Assembly (NCBI GenBank): GCA_002224055.1
Contig: AZLU01000017.1
Span: forward strand, 128,522-192,521
Direction: 5' to 3'
Origin: Pezizomycotina sp. ARF18
Taxonomy: Eukaryota; Ascomycota
DNA length: 64,000 nt
Positions 59,563 to 64,000 of the stretch are shown here, piece after piece. Position numbers and translations under genes: made by a program. Position 1 is the first letter of the stretch; each line of letters starts with the position of its first letter. The notes beneath the pieces are model-generated. The model did no database searches. It worked only from the letters and a program-made list of their open reading frames with translations, and was not told the DNA's origin.

Positions 59563-62500
59563 CGCTGCTTCGGTCTATAGGGATAAAAGGACAGAAAAGA
59601 GGATAGAGAATGGGAGTCGTAGGTGAGCGATAGGGTATAGGAGGGAGGGTCTTAGTTATTATCGACGGAAGAGCATTGGTATTTTGAGATGTTTAATATT
59701 TGTTTGCGTAGTGGTGTTGCACAAAGAAAAATATTTGAAAAAGTCGTTTTTGAGCTGCAGCCGACAGCTACCCTTTGCTTATTTTGTTACTCAAAGTGCA
59801 CATCGGATGTGAAGATCTGGACACACTGGTGCCGAGTCACTTCGCGGAGAGCGTGTTGCTGCGTGCATATTCAGTGGTTACACGACTTGTCGCTTAGGGA
59901 TCGATGTTCTCTATTTCAAGGCGGGTTGTAAACGGCATTCAGACGCCTTTTTCGTGATGTTTATTTTGTATTTTAGCTTAGAGAAAGCAAACAGTATAGT
60001 CTCTTCTTAGAAGTGACGGTGATGTTTTGCTTCGAAAACTATTAGTTTGGTGTACAAGTTTAACATGATGGATAGTTAGTTTCTCGAAACTATATTCGGT
60101 AGCATATGAAAGTACTCCTAGCTCACGGTTGTGATCATGTATGCATTTCCTGTATACACTCTCTAATGGCATTAAAGGATACTGATTCTCATCTTTTAAA
60201 CACAGTTCTAAGATATTTAATAATAATATATTAGCCAATATGCGATCTTGAAGTGGTTCTACTTACGTTTGCTTGTGGTGATTATCAGGAAGGGTTTCAG
60301 TGAAGGCGTGTATTACGCTTTGTAGTACTCGAACCAGATATACAACAAAAGAATGTGAAACTTCATAACACAAACCACGTATCTTAGAAGCTATATCATG
60401 ATAATAATAGTGCAATATCAGTCAATTACTCAATACTAGCAACCAAATGAACCAACAGTAAAAAAAAGGAACTCTGGAGTCGTGAATTGAATGAACTATT
60501 ACGAAAAAAAAAAAAATTTAGTGTGTTTTCGAAAAATTTCATGCATGTTATAGAGCGCTGATGAAGGCCTATAGTATTGAAGAAACACGCTCAGTAGACC
60601 ACCCCCATACACCATCGGAAGTTATTCTAGGAATAACCACTGGATGGTGAACTGACTTCGAGAGATGCAGTCACGGGAGCGACTGGGTGCTCTGTCAGGT
60701 TCAAGAGGTCTGCTCCCCGATGGGCGGTGGGGGATACAACAACTTACCCTCGGCATTGTTATAACTTGTGGGTCTGTAATAAACCGCCAGCGTTTATACA
60801 GGTGGGCCACATGCCCGGGAGGATGGCTTACTGATCGTGCTGGAAGATGGGGAGAAAGGGCTATATAAAGGGATAGCGGTAAAAAAAGTAAGGGAAAGAG
60901 CCCGGATCGGGCGGGCACGTGAGAGGGACCAGAAAATAATTACTGAGCTGTAACGGGGTACCGGGTAGGGAGGGACTCCTGTTAGCTAAAAAAAAAAAGA
61001 AATTAATTACTGGGCGGTAACTGGGTACTGCTCGAGGAGGACTCCTGATCTTCCTGATAGTCAGAGAGATACCCCCTCGAAAAGAGAATCTTCTAGGATC
61101 TTGCTGATTCGGAAGTAGCTGGTGACTTACATGATATTGTATTCTGAGTATCCGCTCCCAGCTCCCTTCTTCGTTGCGTTTCCATTGGCCTCTTAACCAT
61201 GATCTGTTATCGCAAGTCGCGTATGCGCGCCCGTGGTTGCGTAGCAGCTGCTTAATACTCTGTCCTAGAAGGAAAACATCGATCTTGATTCCACGAGCAA
61301 TATCTCTGATATTTACCCGCGGCTTCTCTATTCTCTAAGCTCTAGCGCTTCACATGCTACTCTATACTTAGCGGGAGTCAAAGATATCGATAGGATTATA
61401 TATGAGCCTGATGCAAGAAATACGCTTCTTCTTGTCGTTAATGCATGGCACTCACCCTACTCCGGTCTTTCAAAGAACAGATATAATTCATAAAGCATAC
61501 GTCAGGGTTCTTAAGCTAAAGCTCTCAGACGGCCGGATATCCTTTTTTTTTTTTTTACAATTTTCATTTTTCCGTAGCGGTTGCTTGCACATCTATGAGC
61601 CGGCCGTTGAACTTAAATAGTTTCGATCCTCTAATGCTCATCTAGATACCTAGTTTGCTTCGATCGGCATTGGACTCTTGCTTGAGAGTATTAGAATAAT
61701 ATATGTACGCAAATGTACGAAATATATGCATTACTCGAGCGAAATGGAGAACTTTGCATTCTAGCAGTAGCGAAGACCTGATGGAAAGAACGAGATACAC
61801 ACGATTTTATAGAATAAGTGTATTGATTGCATTCTTTAGATAACATAGAGTAACTTTTGTAACTTGGAAAACCGTGAAGAGTTTGTAATCAATACATTTG
61901 CTTGTCATCTTTGTCTCTCATAAAAAAGCGAATGCTTTCGGCCTGAATGGGTGCACGGCTTGTAATAACGCTGGAGATTTTCTTCTAAATGTTTTTTCAC
62001 CTCGAAGTCTGCGTTCCGCAGGTATACGTAGATAACCGTTTGCTTGGATACCAATTGATATCAGGAAAGTAACTTTTGAATAGGTTGGGTTGATCTATTC
62101 AAATAATTGGACACGAACAATTCTTCTGCCTTAAAGATTTTAATCCGATCTCTTTATTACTTGTACCTGCTAATAACTGTTGCTCATAACCGTTGCTTTG
62201 GTTAGGAAGGATGAATTTCTAAGTCTCACTAGCTAGTTTTCATAGGTGCTTATATCGGCGTGTTACACGGAAGAATACGGAAATACTTAATTATACATAG
62301 TCATGATATAAGTCGATCTCGCTAATTCTCCTCCTCTTCTCACCTCTCCGCTCTCCGGCTTTTTCTGACCGTTCTGGAGGTTTCACCCAACAGTAACTAC
62401 CGGATTCTAGTCCCAATCTTTCTGCCCATGTGCTTGAGATACAAAATCCTATATATTTTGACTGCTATAAATAAGAGGTGAAACATTTAAGTTTTAACAC

Positions 62501-64000
62501 GTAAGTTTAGGGATAGATTTATGAAATATCTATTGAATTATTCAACTTAACGCATCAGTTTTTCGACACTCTCCTTGTGGACGATATGCCATGTTGAATA
62601 TTCTGTCATTATTTTCACGACCTTGCCTGCATTTCTATCCCTCCATATTAACTTGGACAACTAGCCACTACCACAAATGGGTTTACGTAAGACTGGAAGA
62701 TTTCTATATATTTGTTGGGGGTGCTTGTGTAGATTTCTGGTGTTTTAAGCCCTTCTTAGCGTAAACTTGATTGGTCGATCTTATGGTTTTGTTTTTCGCC
62801 TCTGGCGAATTAAGTATCTAGAAAATTTGGGGCTTCTGGTAATAGCGTTTCTCTGTTTTTGGTTTCCGGCATGTTCAAGGGTCTTGCAAGTCATTGAAAA
62901 AGTAGTATCGAGCCTTCGACAGGGTTGCAACGCGGAGAGACAGAAACCTATGGGTGGTCAGTGGAAGTGTCCGGATATTTCTTTTCTGGCCTGTTAGGAT
63001 AAGCTCAAATCAAATTCAATATGCCTTGCGCTTCGCGTTTTTATGTTACTTAATAAGTCTTGCTGTGACGGTAAAAGCCCACAGACGATTCTTCTGTGGT
63101 TGAGCAATATGGCGTGCACGTATGGTTTCCCCACGCGTCCAAGAGCCGGACTATGGTGCATCCGGTATTGGATCCAAGCCGTCAATAGCGACAGAAGATA
63201 TCCAGTCGTCAGTGTCGATAGCGGATGTGCGTTTTGTCTTGATTGAAAGAATTCGTGTCGTTTAAATCCGTTATTTTATAGACTCTCGTGGATACGCTAA
63301 GAGGATTTCTAGGTTGATTTAGTATAAGCTTAGGCTATTCTGGTAAAGCAGCACAGCTCCGATGACCTCTGGCGACTTCCATGTATAATTTTTTTCATTG
63401 ATAAATATGTGCTCCCTCCGTTTTTGGCAGCTCTCTTTGGCAGTATGAGGGGGTTCTTGAAAGATCATTCCTACGTTCATCTATTCTATCGTAGGGGGGT
63501 AAGTGTGGTAAAATTATGTTAAAGCTACGGGATTGCTCGATTCAAGACTGGAATACAAATATGCGTTCTAGGAGGTTTTTCCATTTAAATTGATAATAAG
63601 ATACCACCGTTGGATGAATGTCTTGAGATTTTGGCCCTTATGTAACCAGACGCAATGCAGGGGTTGCTTATGCGTAAGCAACCTTGTTCGCCCACACAAA
63701 GTGAATATCGGACTTGGGGAACATTATGGGCAAAATTTGTCTTCAGAAGAAAACTCGGATACGTTATGAAGTGTTTGTTGTCATGGCAGCATTTATCTAC
63801 TGCCACTGCCATATTTCGCTGCTTATAGGGCGGGAGCTCTGTGGGATTTACGTCGCGATTCGTCAGGAAATATCCGTGCTATCGATCCTTCTTGCCCCTC
63901 TTCGCGTCGCGTTGGCATTACTATCATGCATTCGAGTAAGGCGGATTAGTGCTCTCCGAAAATCCTCGCAGTCGTATGCTTCAGCGGATCTGGCGTCTGT
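59563..64000. other. AT-rich gene-free right end
   Basis: About 4.4 kb with stops in all frames and only short open frames (for example 62767-62997 plus and 63585-63812 minus) that resemble nothing I know. A GC-richer patch at about 60640-61075 is listed separately. I read the rest as intergenic or decayed repeat DNA. Confidence 0.5.
60640..61075 (+). promoter_or_regulatory. GC-richer patch with TATA-like box; possible remnant of a repeat end
   Basis: It stands out from its AT-rich surroundings. It carries GGCTATATAAAGGG at about 60860 followed by a purine-rich run. Two related phrases follow (AATTACTGAGCTGTAACGGG at about 60935 and AATTACTGGGCGGTAACTGG at about 61012), each ending in GGACTCCTG. 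This could be a promoter of an unseen transcript or a fossil terminal repeat. Nothing downstream supports a gene. Confidence 0.25.

Noticed and set aside
1-64000. Programmed frameshifting as an explanation of the broken frames
   Set aside because: The shifts occur at many unrelated sites in unrelated genes without a shared slippery sequence, and the duplications carry the same kind of gap; sequence error explains both.
1-64000. tRNA, rRNA, CRISPR array or telomere repeats
   Set aside because: I looked for B-box-like words, 5S-like sequence, spaced repeats and TTAGGG runs and found nothing convincing by eye. A covariance-model search would be decisive.

Overview
This window is nuclear DNA of a filamentous ascomycete (Pezizomycotina). 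The class is uncertain; Pezizomycetes would fit. The evidence is short GT-AG introns (about 40-120 bp), pyrimidine-rich leaders, and a typical mould gene set: a p150Glued dynactin subunit, the Rpd3-complex subunit Rxt3, a fungal rhodopsin-fold membrane protein, a KRE2/MNT1 mannosyltransferase, HOPS subunit Vam6/Vps39, a Gon7-like KEOPS subunit and DUF7918 paralogues. I saw no rRNA, tRNA, CRISPR array or bacterial operon.

Layout, left to right. The 3' part of a minus-strand dynactin p150 gene runs off the left edge (1-2585). An unidentified multi-pass membrane gene follows (about 3058-4450, minus). An AT-rich stretch and an unidentified minus-strand coding patch (about 6.9-8.1 kb) precede a long pyrimidine-rich leader and the His/Gln-rich Rxt3 gene (11072-16095, plus). 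Next come 7 kb of AT-rich, gene-free DNA with decayed repeats. A gene-dense plus-strand block follows (23.3-29.5 kb): two DUF7918 paralogues, a FRA10AC1 homologue, and a pRiA4b ORF-3/MYND-finger protein. A minus-strand fungal rhodopsin-domain gene lies at 30.6-32.1 kb, followed by another 6 kb gene-poor stretch. The right part has a DUF4050-like gene (minus), a DUF726/TMCO4 hydrolase (plus), a BLOC1S1 homologue (minus), two small uncertain genes, a GT15 mannosyltransferase (plus), Vam6 (minus) and Gon7-like (minus). The last 4.4 kb is AT-rich and gene-free.

Several gene products meet in membrane traffic: Vam6/HOPS, BLOC1S1, dynactin p150, the Golgi mannosyltransferase and the DUF726 protein (family of yeast Mil1). 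I see no operon-like unit, and their proximity may be chance.

One feature dominates the window. Almost every recognisable host gene is interrupted by single-base frameshifts, mostly one base missing from a short homopolymer. In addition, six tandem near-duplications differ between copies mainly by small indels. Both patterns suggest an unpolished long-read assembly rather than a cluster of pseudogenes. Gene boundaries here are therefore reconstructions across frames, and I found no convincing new multi-gene system. The most interesting biology is the pRiA4b ORF-3/MYND fusion and the DUF7918 pair.
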